Below, one piece after another: positions 26,789 through 34,186 of a DNA stretch of 63,389 nt. Made by a program: the position numbers and the translations under genes. Below the pieces are notes generated by a model that was not told where the DNA came from, ran no database searches, and worked only from the letters and a program-made list of their open reading frames with translations. Within the stretch, counting starts at the first letter, position 1. Each line of letters opens with the position of its first letter. Origin of the DNA: Shewanella sp. TC10 (GTDB taxonomy: Bacteria; Pseudomonadota; Gammaproteobacteria; Enterobacterales; Shewanellaceae); NCBI RefSeq assembly GCF_009663145.1, contig NZ_VKHR01000018.1, positions 1 to 63,389 on the forward strand, given 5' to 3'.

Positions 26789-26818
26789 ATAAAACCGAAG
26801 TGACATCACTTTGGTTTT
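26789..26818 (+). terminator. Terminator after pilU
   Basis: An AACCGAAGTG/CACTTTGGTT hairpin around ACAT with one G-U pair is followed by TTTTATA. Confidence 0.8.
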
Positions 26819-27042
26819 TATATGTTTTTAATATATGTATGTAATAAATGGAAATGAGTCGTTTATTTACATATTTGATGATCTGCTTTAAATAGAAGCA
26901 CGTATAATCAATCACATTAACTGTATCAGTAAAATTAACCACATTACTCATTAGGCAAGCAATTACAGCTTGTTTGGGGAGTGTGACAAAACCAAATCAA
27001 CTCGATTATTATTTAATATGATATCAATCGAAAGGAATCATT

Positions 27043-27588
27043 ATGAACAAGCTTTTACTCACCGCTGGAATACTTACCCTCAGCAGCGCTTTATTACCAT
27101 CAACTGCTACTGCTAATAGCTGCCCAGACTACCTCAACGTAGAAGCAAGAAAACTTCATTCAGATGAAGTGGTTGATTTATGTGAAGTAACCAACGGCAA
27201 ACCCGTTTTGATTGTTAACACTGCCAGTAATTGTGGTTTTACACCTCAATTTGAAGCCTTAGAAGCACTGCATAAAGAGTATCAAGATGACCTAGTTGTT
27301 ATTGGTTTTCCATCTGATGACTTCTTCCAAGAAGAAGATGATGAAGCTAAAACTGCAGATGTTTGTTTTGTTAACTATGGCGTGACCTTCACAATGGTTT
27401 CAACATCAGCTGTCAGAGGCAATGATGTTAATTCTGTTTTTGCTTATTTAGGTGACAAAACAGCAGCACCGAAATGGAATTTTTACAAATACTTAGTCAG
27501 TGCAGATGGCGAAAGTGTGCAGCAATTCAACTCTCGAGTAAAACCGGATAGCGAAGAGCTTAAAAAAGCGATAGAGTCTGTTTTATAA
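27043..27588 (+). CDS. Secreted glutathione-peroxidase-family thiol peroxidase
   Basis: A 181-residue thioredoxin-fold peroxidase with a signal peptide (residues 1-24, ending ATA|NSC). NTASNCGFTPQ carries the peroxidatic cysteine in place of selenocysteine. The late WNFYKYL gives the tryptophan and asparagine of the active-site tetrad. The canonical FPCNQFGGQEP loop is changed to FPSDDFFQEED, so this is a divergent branch. A further cysteine in ADVCFVNYGVTF could be the resolving cysteine, implying thioredoxin-like reduction. Two more cysteines (NSCPDY, DLCEV) may pair in the periplasm. It is monocistronic. Confidence 0.82.
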   Translation: MNKLLLTAGILTLSSALLPSTATANSCPDYLNVEARKLHSDEVVDLCEVTNGKPVLIVNTASNCGFTPQFEALEALHKEYQDDLVVIGFPSDDFFQEEDDEAKTADVCFVNYGVTFTMVSTSAVRGNDVNSVFAYLGDKTAAPKWNFYKYLVSADGESVQQFNSRVKPDSEELKKAIESVL

Positions 27589-27622
27589 TTCAGCATCGTT
27601 AATAAAACTAATTGTTTACAAT

Positions 27623-27662
27623 CTAGTCACTTAGTCGCTTAGTCGCTTAGTCACTTTGTCAG
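27623..27662. repeat. 8-bp tandem repeat, five units
   Basis: Five 8-bp units (CTAGTCAC, TTAGTCGC, TTAGTCGC, TTAGTCAC, TTTGTCAG) are strictly in phase, directly after the peroxidase gene. Confidence 0.8.
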
Positions 27663-27782
27663 TGTCAGAGTCTAGGTCTAGATATTTGTAATAAGCAAAA
27701 TATATAGTTATTAGCATGTGACAGACTTTAATATTCAGGTGAGGTTTTATTCTCTCTTGATGAAACTTTTTCGGAGACAGTT

Positions 27783-28796
27783 TTGTATAAATTTTCTGGT
27801 TTGAGTAAAGAAGACGGCCACAAGTCACGCGGTAAAACTGGCGTGCTATTAATGAATTTAGGTACACCGGATGAGCCAACCCCATCAGCAGTAAGACGTT
27901 ATTTAGCTGAATTTTTAGCAGACCCTCGTGTAGTAGAAATCCCAAAACTTGTATGGATGTGTATTTTACACGGTATTATTCTACGTGTTCGTCCTGCTAA
28001 GTCTGCTGCGTTATACAAAGAAGTGTGGACAGATGAAGGTTCGCCTTTAATGGACATCAGTTTGCGCCAACAGAGCAAACTAGCAAAGTTATTTGCAGAT
28101 AATGATGTTGATGCTTCTGTCCATTTAGCCATGCGTTATGGCAACCCTTCAACACCTTCGGTGTTGCAAGCTATGCATAAAGACGGCATTGATAGAGTCG
28201 TTGTTTTACCTCTTTATCCTCAATATGCTGCGCCGACAACGGCATCGGCATTTGATGCTATTGCTAAAGAGCTTTGTAAGTGGCGTTATATCCCAGCACT
28301 TCATTTCATTAATACCTATCATGACGATCCAACCTTCATTGACGCATTAGCTGAATCTATTCAAGCTGACTTTGATGCGAATGGAAAACCAGAAAAGCTA
28401 GTACTGTCTTATCACGGTATGCCAGAGCGTAACCTTCATTTAGGCGATCCATATTACTGTTTCTGTGTTAAAACCACTCGATTAGTCGTAGAGAAATTAG
28501 GTTTAGATGATAAAGAATATGTGATGACGTTCCAGTCACGTTTTGGTAAGGCTAAATGGTTGCAACCGTATACCGATGCGACCATGGAAGCATTACCTGG
28601 TGAAGGTATTAACGATATCGCCGTTGTTTGCCCAGCGTTTAGTGCAGATTGTCTAGAAACACTTGAAGAAATTAAAGGTGAAAACCGAGAAGTGTTTGAA
28701 CAAGCTGGCGGTAAAAAATTCCGTTATATTGAATGTTTAAATGACAATGATGCCCACATTAATATGATGGCGAATTTGGTTAAGCCTTACCTTTAA
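27783..28796 (+). CDS. hemH: Ferrochelatase
   Basis: A 337-residue enzyme inserting Fe2+ into protoporphyrin IX in the last step of heme synthesis. GVLLMNLGTPDEPT at the N terminus, VLSYHGMPERN with the metal-site histidine and CPAFSADCLETLEEI with the conserved glutamates are present. I start at TTG 27783 because CGGAGA lies seven bases upstream and the next in-frame ATG is inside the conserved core. An HKSRGKTG basic leader precedes the catalytic fold. It is a single gene with its own terminator. Confidence 0.95.
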   Translation: MYKFSGLSKEDGHKSRGKTGVLLMNLGTPDEPTPSAVRRYLAEFLADPRVVEIPKLVWMCILHGIILRVRPAKSAALYKEVWTDEGSPLMDISLRQQSKLAKLFADNDVDASVHLAMRYGNPSTPSVLQAMHKDGIDRVVVLPLYPQYAAPTTASAFDAIAKELCKWRYIPALHFINTYHDDPTFIDALAESIQADFDANGKPEKLVLSYHGMPERNLHLGDPYYCFCVKTTRLVVEKLGLDDKEYVMTFQSRFGKAKWLQPYTDATMEALPGEGINDIAVVCPAFSADCLETLEEIKGENREVFEQAGGKKFRYIECLNDNDAHINMMANLVKPYL

Positions 28797-28822
28797 GTAG
28801 CTGAAGTCAAACATCTTAGGTT

Positions 28823-28916
28823 TTGTATCAAAAGGCTTGTGCCTAAACGTTTGTATCTAAAGCTTGTATCTAAAGCTTGTATCTAAAGGTTTGTATTAAA
28901 ACTCTTGTATATAAGC
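28823..28916. repeat. 13-14 bp tandem array, seven units, in the hemH 3' region
   Basis: Seven units begin TTGT at 28823, 28837, 28851, 28864, 28877, 28891 and 28905. The central two are identical (TTGTATCTAAAGC) and a third differs only at its end. The array fills the space between the hemH stop codon and the terminator. Confidence 0.85.
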
Positions 28917-28931
28917 ATAATATCTTAAATT

Positions 28932-28960
28932 AAAAAAGGAGCCAAATGGCTCCTTTTTTG
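28932..28960. terminator. Bidirectional terminator between hemH and ruvX
   Basis: GGAGCC and GGCTCC pair around AAAT with six A on the left and six T on the right, serving two convergent genes. Confidence 0.9.
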
Positions 28961-28985
28961 TATTGAAATTTCTAGCTAATTTGAT

Positions 28986-29411
28986 TTAATCAGCGAATTG
29001 ATTTTCAAAATAACTTTCGATTATTAATACAGCCGACACTGCATCAACTTGGCCTTTAGTGAGCTTTTTGTAACCACCCAGTTCAAAAAGTCGCGCTTTA
29101 GCATCAGTAGTGGTGAGCCTTTCATCCTGTGTAGCGACTTTAACTCCAAAGCGACCACTTAAGCGATTGGCGAACTTTCTCGCACGCTGAGTCATTTCTT
29201 GCTCAGTACCGTCCATATTCAGTGGTAGGCCGACTACAACAAGGTCTGGTTGCCATTCTTTTATAACAGCTTCAACTTCATCCCAATTAGGAATGCCATC
29301 ATTGGCCTTAATTGCACATACAGGTGCAGCGCTTGCTGTTATTTCTTGCCCCACAGCAACGCCAATACTTTTTGTTCCAAAATCAAACCCAAGAACGGTT
29401 TTTGATTGCAT
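28986..29411 (-). CDS. ruvX: Holliday junction resolvase-like RuvX (YqgF)
   Basis: A 141-residue RNase H-fold nuclease of the YqgF/RuvX family, with roles proposed in rRNA 5' processing and recombination. The metal-binding aspartates are in [15 protein letters not shown], the middle [13 protein letters not shown] and the C-terminal [14 protein letters not shown]. It follows yqgE by 68 bp, the standard order in gammaproteobacteria. Confidence 0.95.
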   Translation of the reverse strand: MQSKTVLGFDFGTKSIGVAVGQEITASAAPVCAIKANDGIPNWDEVEAVIKEWQPDLVVVGLPLNMDGTEQEMTQRARKFANRLSGRFGVKVATQDERLTTTDAKARLFELGGYKKLTKGQVDAVSAVLIIESYFENQFAD

Positions 29412-29479
29412 GAATTTTTACCTTAAATTGCCAACATTATCGGCATTATTGCTTTAATCAGCTTATGAACTGCTTAAGG

Positions 29480-30040
29480 TTAAGAGTGGCCCACTTGAGA
29501 TGATATTTGCCAAATATCAAAACCTAATTTTTTAGTGGCTTCAGTCCATAATTGTTCGATGTCTTGTCCAAACAATAATTCGGATGTAGCAGGTATCGTT
29601 AACCAAGTATTGTCAGCTAATTCTTGCTCAAGCTGATCTTTACTCCAACCAGAGTAACCAAGTGCGACGACAAACTGCTCAGGGGATTCTTTAGTCCCAA
29701 GGGAGTTTAGTACATCGCGAGAAGTGGTCAGCATACAAAAATCACTGATAGATTCACTATTCACCCATTGCTGTTGAGGAGTATGAAGTACAAAACCTCT
29801 GTCAGTATCCACTGGGCCTCCTAGTAAAACTGGCCCTTCAAGATCTAAGCTTAATTCCGACTCGTTAGATAATCCGATTTGGTCGAGCAATTCATCGATA
29901 ACAATATTGGTCGCGCGATTAATCATCACGCCCATTGCACCTTTATCGTTATGTTCACAAATATAGATAACAGACCGTTCAAAGAAAGTGTCTTCGAGTG
30001 AGGGCATCGCAATTAATAAGTGACCTTGTAAGCTATCCAT
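29480..30040 (-). CDS. yqgE: YqgE/AlgH family protein
   Basis: A 186-residue cytosolic protein of the UPF0301 family. [46 protein letters not shown] and [19 protein letters not shown] are the family signatures. It precedes ruvX. The biochemical role is unknown; the Pseudomonas name AlgH comes from an alginate regulation phenotype. Confidence 0.93.
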   Translation of the reverse strand: MDSLQGHLLIAMPSLEDTFFERSVIYICEHNDKGAMGVMINRATNIVIDELLDQIGLSNESELSLDLEGPVLLGGPVDTDRGFVLHTPQQQWVNSESISDFCMLTTSRDVLNSLGTKESPEQFVVALGYSGWSKDQLEQELADNTWLTIPATSELLFGQDIEQLWTEATKKLGFDIWQISSQVGHS

Positions 30041-30118
30041 AATAAATCCTTGTGCTAATACGTAACTTGGATGCTGATACGTCCGATGAACTAACTGAGT
30101 TTATTTTTATAACTGAAA

Positions 30119-30448
30119 CTAACCGCCTGCTAGCTTAACGGTATATTGTTGTTTTTCTAACAATGCTTTGATTTTTTCACGGTCATCAGTTTGAACTTCG
30201 ATGTCAAAATCTTTGACTGTGCCGCCACAACCGCATTGTTTTTTTAACTTCTGAGCAAGTGCTTTCAGCTCTTTAGGCGCGAGACCTAAGCCTTTAATGA
30301 CACTGACGCCTTTGCCTTTGCGGCCTTTACTGTCTTTATGGATCCTGACAATGCCATCACCTTCAGGAATTGCTGTCTCTTGCTTAGGTTGATCTATTTT
30401 GCCGCCATCAGTGCTATACACTAATGAAATATTGGGATCGATTCTCAT
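30119..30448 (-). CDS. yciH: SUI1/eIF1-like translation factor YciH
   Basis: A 109-residue protein of the SUI1 family, a bacterial relative of eIF1. The conserved core is KGKGVSVIKGLGL followed by KKQCGCGGTVKDFDIEVQ. E. coli YciH affects initiation fidelity and stress translation. It is upstream of yqgE on the same strand with 78 bp between. Confidence 0.92.
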   Translation of the reverse strand: MRIDPNISLVYSTDGGKIDQPKQETAIPEGDGIVRIHKDSKGRKGKGVSVIKGLGLAPKELKALAQKLKKQCGCGGTVKDFDIEVQTDDREKIKALLEKQQYTVKLAGG

Positions 30449-30856
30449 AACTAACAGGATTTATTTAAGTGATAATTCATTTTAGCAAACTAAATCATAG
30501 GGCTAAAGTGTGAAATATTATAAGCAAGATACTGTCTGAAGTTTAGTCTGAAGTTTAGTCTGAGATTAAGTCAGCACTTGGGAGCAAATGAACTCAATTA
30601 ACATATTTACTGAGTTGTTCAGAATAGGTACAGCTATAGTTAATTAACCTTTAGCTAATCTTTAGCCCCATTAGTTAATACTTAGAACCAATAGTCAATC
30701 ATCTCGCAAAACGATGCTTGAATGGCTTACCGAAACATTTTGTTTATATTATCGGTTGATGAATAGGCTTTACGTAGGTAAGCTAAATATTGATCATAAA
30801 ACCATCTTACATCGTAAATGAAACAAGCCCTTAGCTCGTTATCGTTTGGAGACAAT
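30449..30856. other. Intergenic region with short repeats
   Basis: This 408-bp divergent spacer between yciH and the DUF4136 gene holds no gene that I can see. It contains a 12-bp repeat of GTCTGAAGTTTA (30534-30545, 30546-30557 and a diverged third copy to 30568), then AT-rich TTAGCTAATC-like motifs. Promoters for both flanking genes must lie here. Confidence 0.6.
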
Positions 30857-31417
30857 ATGAAAAAGCTTTTCGTTGCCGCCGCTGTTTTAGCATTAAGTGC
30901 GTGTAGTACATTAAAAACGAACTCAGATTATGACCCTGCAGTCTCATTCGACCAATACAAGAGTTTTGCATGGGTAGAAAAGAAAAATGAAGACTCAACT
31001 TATCACCTTGATGGTTTGATGGATCAACGTGTCAGAGATGCGGTAAATAACCAACTGACTCAAAAAGGCTTGTCAAAAGTTGATGAAGCACAAGCTGATC
31101 TTTTAGTAAATTACTTGACCAAAGTTGATAAAAAAATCAACGTAGACACTTTTAATACCAGTTATGGCTACTACCCATACTATGGCCGTCGTGGCTGGGG
31201 TGGCGCAGGTATCAATTCGCAAACTACTGTGCGTGAATATGAAGTAGGTACTTTGATTATTGATCTAGTAGATAAAGAATCAGGGAACCTTGTATGGCGC
31301 GGTAGTGTTGCAGATACTATTCGTGACCAAAATACACCAGAAGAACGTGTCGAGATAGTCAATCATGCCATTGGTGAAGTGATGATGAACTTCCCACCAA
31401 AGCCTGAAGCGAAGTAA
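30857..31417 (+). CDS. DUF4136 lipoprotein
   Basis: A 186-residue lipoprotein. The signal sequence MKKLFVAAAVLALSAC ends in a lipobox with the lipidated cysteine at residue 16. The DUF4136 domain follows (FDQYKSFAWVEKK, RVRDAVNNQLTQKGL, ADLLVNYLTKVDKK, then GTLIIDLVDKESGNLVWRGS). A glycine- and tyrosine-rich loop (YGYYPYYGRRGWGG) sits mid-domain. ATG 30857 has TTGGAGA upstream. It is probably an envelope protein of unknown function. Confidence 0.88.
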   Translation: MKKLFVAAAVLALSACSTLKTNSDYDPAVSFDQYKSFAWVEKKNEDSTYHLDGLMDQRVRDAVNNQLTQKGLSKVDEAQADLLVNYLTKVDKKINVDTFNTSYGYYPYYGRRGWGGAGINSQTTVREYEVGTLIIDLVDKESGNLVWRGSVADTIRDQNTPEERVEIVNHAIGEVMMNFPPKPEAK

Positions 31418-31505
31418 GCTTCTTTGTAACATCTTGTGGCTGAAAATCTTTGTTATTAGGATTACAGCAGACTTGATTGAAGTATTATAATTGTTTAAGT
31501 AAATG

Positions 31506-31532
31506 GCCAACTCAAAATGAGTTGGCTTTTTT
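31506..31532 (+). terminator. Terminator after the DUF4136 gene
   Basis: GCCAACTC pairs with GAGTTGGC around AAAAT, followed by six T. Confidence 0.9.
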
Positions 31533-31732
31533 GTGAAAATTATTTTTTCTGCTTTGTGAGTTTTAAGTCAATTATTATACCTAAAAGAGCATGTAGAATA
31601 CTTTGTGTATCAAATCTCGGCAATTAACAAGCATAAACTCTAAAAGCCATTTCTTTACACTTTTAGCTTTGCTAAAATCATTGACTTGGTGATAAAGGAA
31701 ATCACCACTGGATGATAAAAGAGTAGATAAAG

Positions 31733-32230
31733 ATGAAGTCATGGTATTTGTTATATTGTAAACCTCGTGAAGAGTTACGAGCTCAGCAAAATTTAGCCAT
31801 GCAGCAAGTCGAAAGTTATTTGCCTATTGTTCAAGAAGAAAGAACTAATCAAGGAAAGACAAAGCTTGTCGAAGTCCCCCTTTTTCCATGTTACTTATTC
31901 ATAAATTTTGATCCTACTGAAATGAGCGTTAGTCGTATTCATTCAACTCGCGGTGTATCCCGTATTATTGGTTGTAAGGAAGCAATGACGCCCATTGATG
32001 ATAGAATTATTGAAGAGATCAAAAGAAGAGTCTCTATACACAAACCTGTAATCGATGTTGGTTTTCAGCCTGGTGATAAAGTGAAATTCACTGAAGGACC
32101 ATTCATTGATTTAGAAGCTATTTTCGAAGAAAAAAATGCTGAAAAACGCTGTTTTGTGTTGTTTAACATCATGGGACAGCAAAAACGGTTGTGTGTGGAT
32201 AGCACTAGCGTTGTAAAAATTAGAACTTAA
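31733..32230 (+). CDS. rfaH: RfaH-type transcription antiterminator
   Basis: A 165-residue NusG paralogue of the RfaH type. The NGN domain begins WYLLYCKPREE and includes EVPLFPCYLFINFDP and STRGVSRIIG. The C-terminal KOW part has PGDKVKFTEGPF and ends SVVKIRT. RfaH binds RNA polymerase paused at an ops element, suppresses termination and recruits ribosomes, so long surface-polysaccharide operons are completed. A perfect ops sequence lies 287 bp downstream in the leader of the adjacent polysaccharide operon. This gene is therefore likely the dedicated regulator of that operon, and it may also act on other operons. Confidence 0.92.
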   Translation: MKSWYLLYCKPREELRAQQNLAMQQVESYLPIVQEERTNQGKTKLVEVPLFPCYLFINFDPTEMSVSRIHSTRGVSRIIGCKEAMTPIDDRIIEEIKRRVSIHKPVIDVGFQPGDKVKFTEGPFIDLEAIFEEKNAEKRCFVLFNIMGQQKRLCVDSTSVVKIRT

Positions 32231-32417
32231 TAGGAGAAGTTATCCATTATGTTTGTGAGATATCTACCCGACTGTAGCCATTGTTTTAGCGATTGTTTTA
32301 GCCATAAGTTAGCATAAGACTGATCAACTTGAAGGTATAGCTTAAGTTTTAAACTTTCGCAAAGAAAAAGCATAATTAAATAAGTTATAGTATGTAGCAG
32401 CAAAGTGAGTTTACTAA

Positions 32418-32462
32418 CTAAAAATGATTAATACTAAATAGTCATTTTTAGATAGTTTTTTA
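32418..32462 (+). terminator. AT-rich hairpin with T-run in the capsule leader
   Basis: CTAAAAATGA (32418-32427) pairs exactly with TCATTTTTAG (32442-32451), and GTTTTTTACT follows shortly after. It resembles an intrinsic terminator between rfaH and the ops element. It could separate rfaH from the capsule genes or act as an attenuator. Confidence 0.5.
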
Positions 32463-32476
32463 CTAGGAATATACGA

Positions 32477-32490
32477 GCCGACGTGTCGGC
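32477..32490 (+). promoter_or_regulatory. GC hairpin upstream of ops
   Basis: GCCGAC and GTCGGC pair around GT, 27 bases before the ops element. Leader sequences of RfaH-controlled operons often carry such structures (JUMPstart region). Its function here is inferred. Confidence 0.45.
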
Positions 32491-32516
32491 GGGCACTATG
32501 GAAGCCGTAATCTATG

Positions 32517-32528
32517 GGCGGTAGCGTG
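32517..32528 (+). promoter_or_regulatory. ops element (RfaH recruitment site)
   Basis: GGCGGTAGCGTG matches the 12-base ops consensus exactly. It lies 38 bases before the first gene of the polysaccharide operon, on the coding strand, and an RfaH-type gene is just upstream. Confidence 0.9.
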
Positions 32529-32565
32529 GTGATTTTTTGTTAATAATAACTAATGGTATAAAATA

Positions 32566-33606
32566 ATGGATTATTTACTGCCACTTTTAAGTAGTTTTCT
32601 TATTTCTTTCGTAACCATAAGGTTGACGAAACCTATTGCTGTGAAGGCAGGTTTAGTAGATATTCCTGATTGCCGAAAACAACACATCGGTGCAATTCCC
32701 CTAGTCGGTGGAATTGGAATTTATATTTCTATTTTAACGGCGTCGGTAGTTTTCATAGAACAAAGCCAAGAGCTAAATTTATATCTTGTTGCAGCTGCGT
32801 TAGTACTCTTTTTAGGCGCTTTGGATGATAGGTACAACCTTAGCGTAAAAGTTCGATTTGTTGCGCAGATAATCGTTGCTTCACTCATGATCTTCGGAAC
32901 AGAACAGCATTTCACTTCTGTAGGATATATTTTAGGTCCTCTAGAATTATCCCTCGGAATTCTTGGGACATTCTTTACTGTTGTTGCCATTATCGGTGGT
33001 ATCAATGCCATTAATATGATGGATGGTATTGATGGGCTTGCAGGCTCCATAAGCCTTGTGACATTTGTAAGCCTTGCTTTTTTATTCGATCGTTCTGGTA
33101 ACGAATGGGTATTACTGCCTTTACTCTTTGTCGCAGCGTTATTTGCATACCTAATGTTCAATTTAGGCTGGCATCGTTCATTATCAAAAGTTTTTATGGG
33201 CGATGCTGGAAATATGTTTATTGGTCTAACATTGGTTTGGTTAATGGTCATTGGAACAGAGGCAAGTGATCCTGCTTTTAGGCCTGTTACAGCACTCTAT
33301 TTGATAGCTATCCCCTTGATGGATATGGCTGCGATAATGAATAGACGTATAAAGAAAGGGCAGTCTCCATTTCAGGCTGATCGGGAACATTTACATCATA
33401 TTTTTGAAAGAGCAGGTTTTAATAGAAAACAAACCTTATTCATAATTACTTTAATCAGTGTGATATTTGCATTAATTGGCTGTTGGTCTGAGGTCGCTCA
33501 GGTCCCTGAATGGATTATGTTTAGTGCATTTTTATTTGTTTTTTATTGGTATAACTGGTCTTTACAAAATATCTGGAAATTACTTAAAAAATTAAAAAAA
33601 AGTTAA
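32566..33606 (+). CDS. wecA: WecA-type undecaprenyl-phosphate sugar-1-P transferase
   Basis: A 346-residue multi-pass membrane enzyme of the MraY/WecA family, which starts polymer synthesis by moving an N-acetylhexosamine 1-phosphate onto undecaprenyl phosphate. Diagnostic motifs are AGLVDIPDCRKQH, GALDDRYNL, NAINMMDGIDGLAG, the VFMGDAGNMFIG loop and the cytoplasmic HLHHIFERAGF motif. About eleven hydrophobic segments are visible. It is the first gene after the ops element. Whether the donor is UDP-GlcNAc or another UDP-HexNAc is not readable from the sequence. Confidence 0.9.
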   Translation: MDYLLPLLSSFLISFVTIRLTKPIAVKAGLVDIPDCRKQHIGAIPLVGGIGIYISILTASVVFIEQSQELNLYLVAAALVLFLGALDDRYNLSVKVRFVAQIIVASLMIFGTEQHFTSVGYILGPLELSLGILGTFFTVVAIIGGINAINMMDGIDGLAGSISLVTFVSLAFLFDRSGNEWVLLPLLFVAALFAYLMFNLGWHRSLSKVFMGDAGNMFIGLTLVWLMVIGTEASDPAFRPVTALYLIAIPLMDMAAIMNRRIKKGQSPFQADREHLHHIFERAGFNRKQTLFIITLISVIFALIGCWSEVAQVPEWIMFSAFLFVFYWYNWSLQNIWKLLKKLKKS

Positions 33607-33741
33607 GTATTTAAGCAACACTTTTTTATTTCAGATTATCGAACGATATATGTCATTTCTGCCTATTTTTGCGGTCTCCCATTTTAATTGGCATGTAAAC
33701 TTTTGATTAATTTGATTTAAATTGTAGACAATGGAAGTAAA

Positions 33742-34137
33742 ATGAAAAAATTTAGTTGTTTCATACTCTTTACCAGTATCATCTTAACTGGTTGCAGTTC
33801 ATCTCCTCCGCAAGTAAAAGCTTCAACGCCATTAATTGACTCTGTAGCTTCCTCAATCAATACTTCGAGTATTCCCAAATCCTTATGGGCTGATTTATCC
33901 TCAAAATCCAATGGAACTATTGTAAGACATCAACAGTTTGAAGTTGAATTTGGATATGCTTATTTTTCAGCATTAGGGCAAAAATGCCGTCAACTATATA
34001 TCAGTAGTATATCTTCAGATGTCATTACGCCTAAACAGAAGCGTATAGCTTGTTTGAAAAAAAATGATCTTTCGTGGTGGTTAATGCCGCAGGTTGTTGA
34101 TAATCAAGGTGATAATTATCATTTTGATGCCTTATAA
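33742..34137 (+). CDS. Small lipoprotein of the polysaccharide locus
   Basis: A 131-residue lipoprotein of unknown function. The signal sequence ends in ILTGC with the lipidated cysteine at residue 18. A serine-rich linker follows. The C-terminal half (EVEFGYAYFSALGQKCRQLYIS and IACLKKNDLSWWLMP) has two cysteines that could pair. It sits between wecA and the outer-membrane export gene, so a role in export or surface assembly is a fair guess. It may be an accessory to the KpsD-like protein. Confidence 0.75.
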   Translation: MKKFSCFILFTSIILTGCSSSPPQVKASTPLIDSVASSINTSSIPKSLWADLSSKSNGTIVRHQQFEVEFGYAYFSALGQKCRQLYISSISSDVITPKQKRIACLKKNDLSWWLMPQVVDNQGDNYHFDAL

Positions 34138-34186
34138 CCAACAGCTGGCAACTTTAAACGATATTCAAAACTGATTTACTGAGAAA

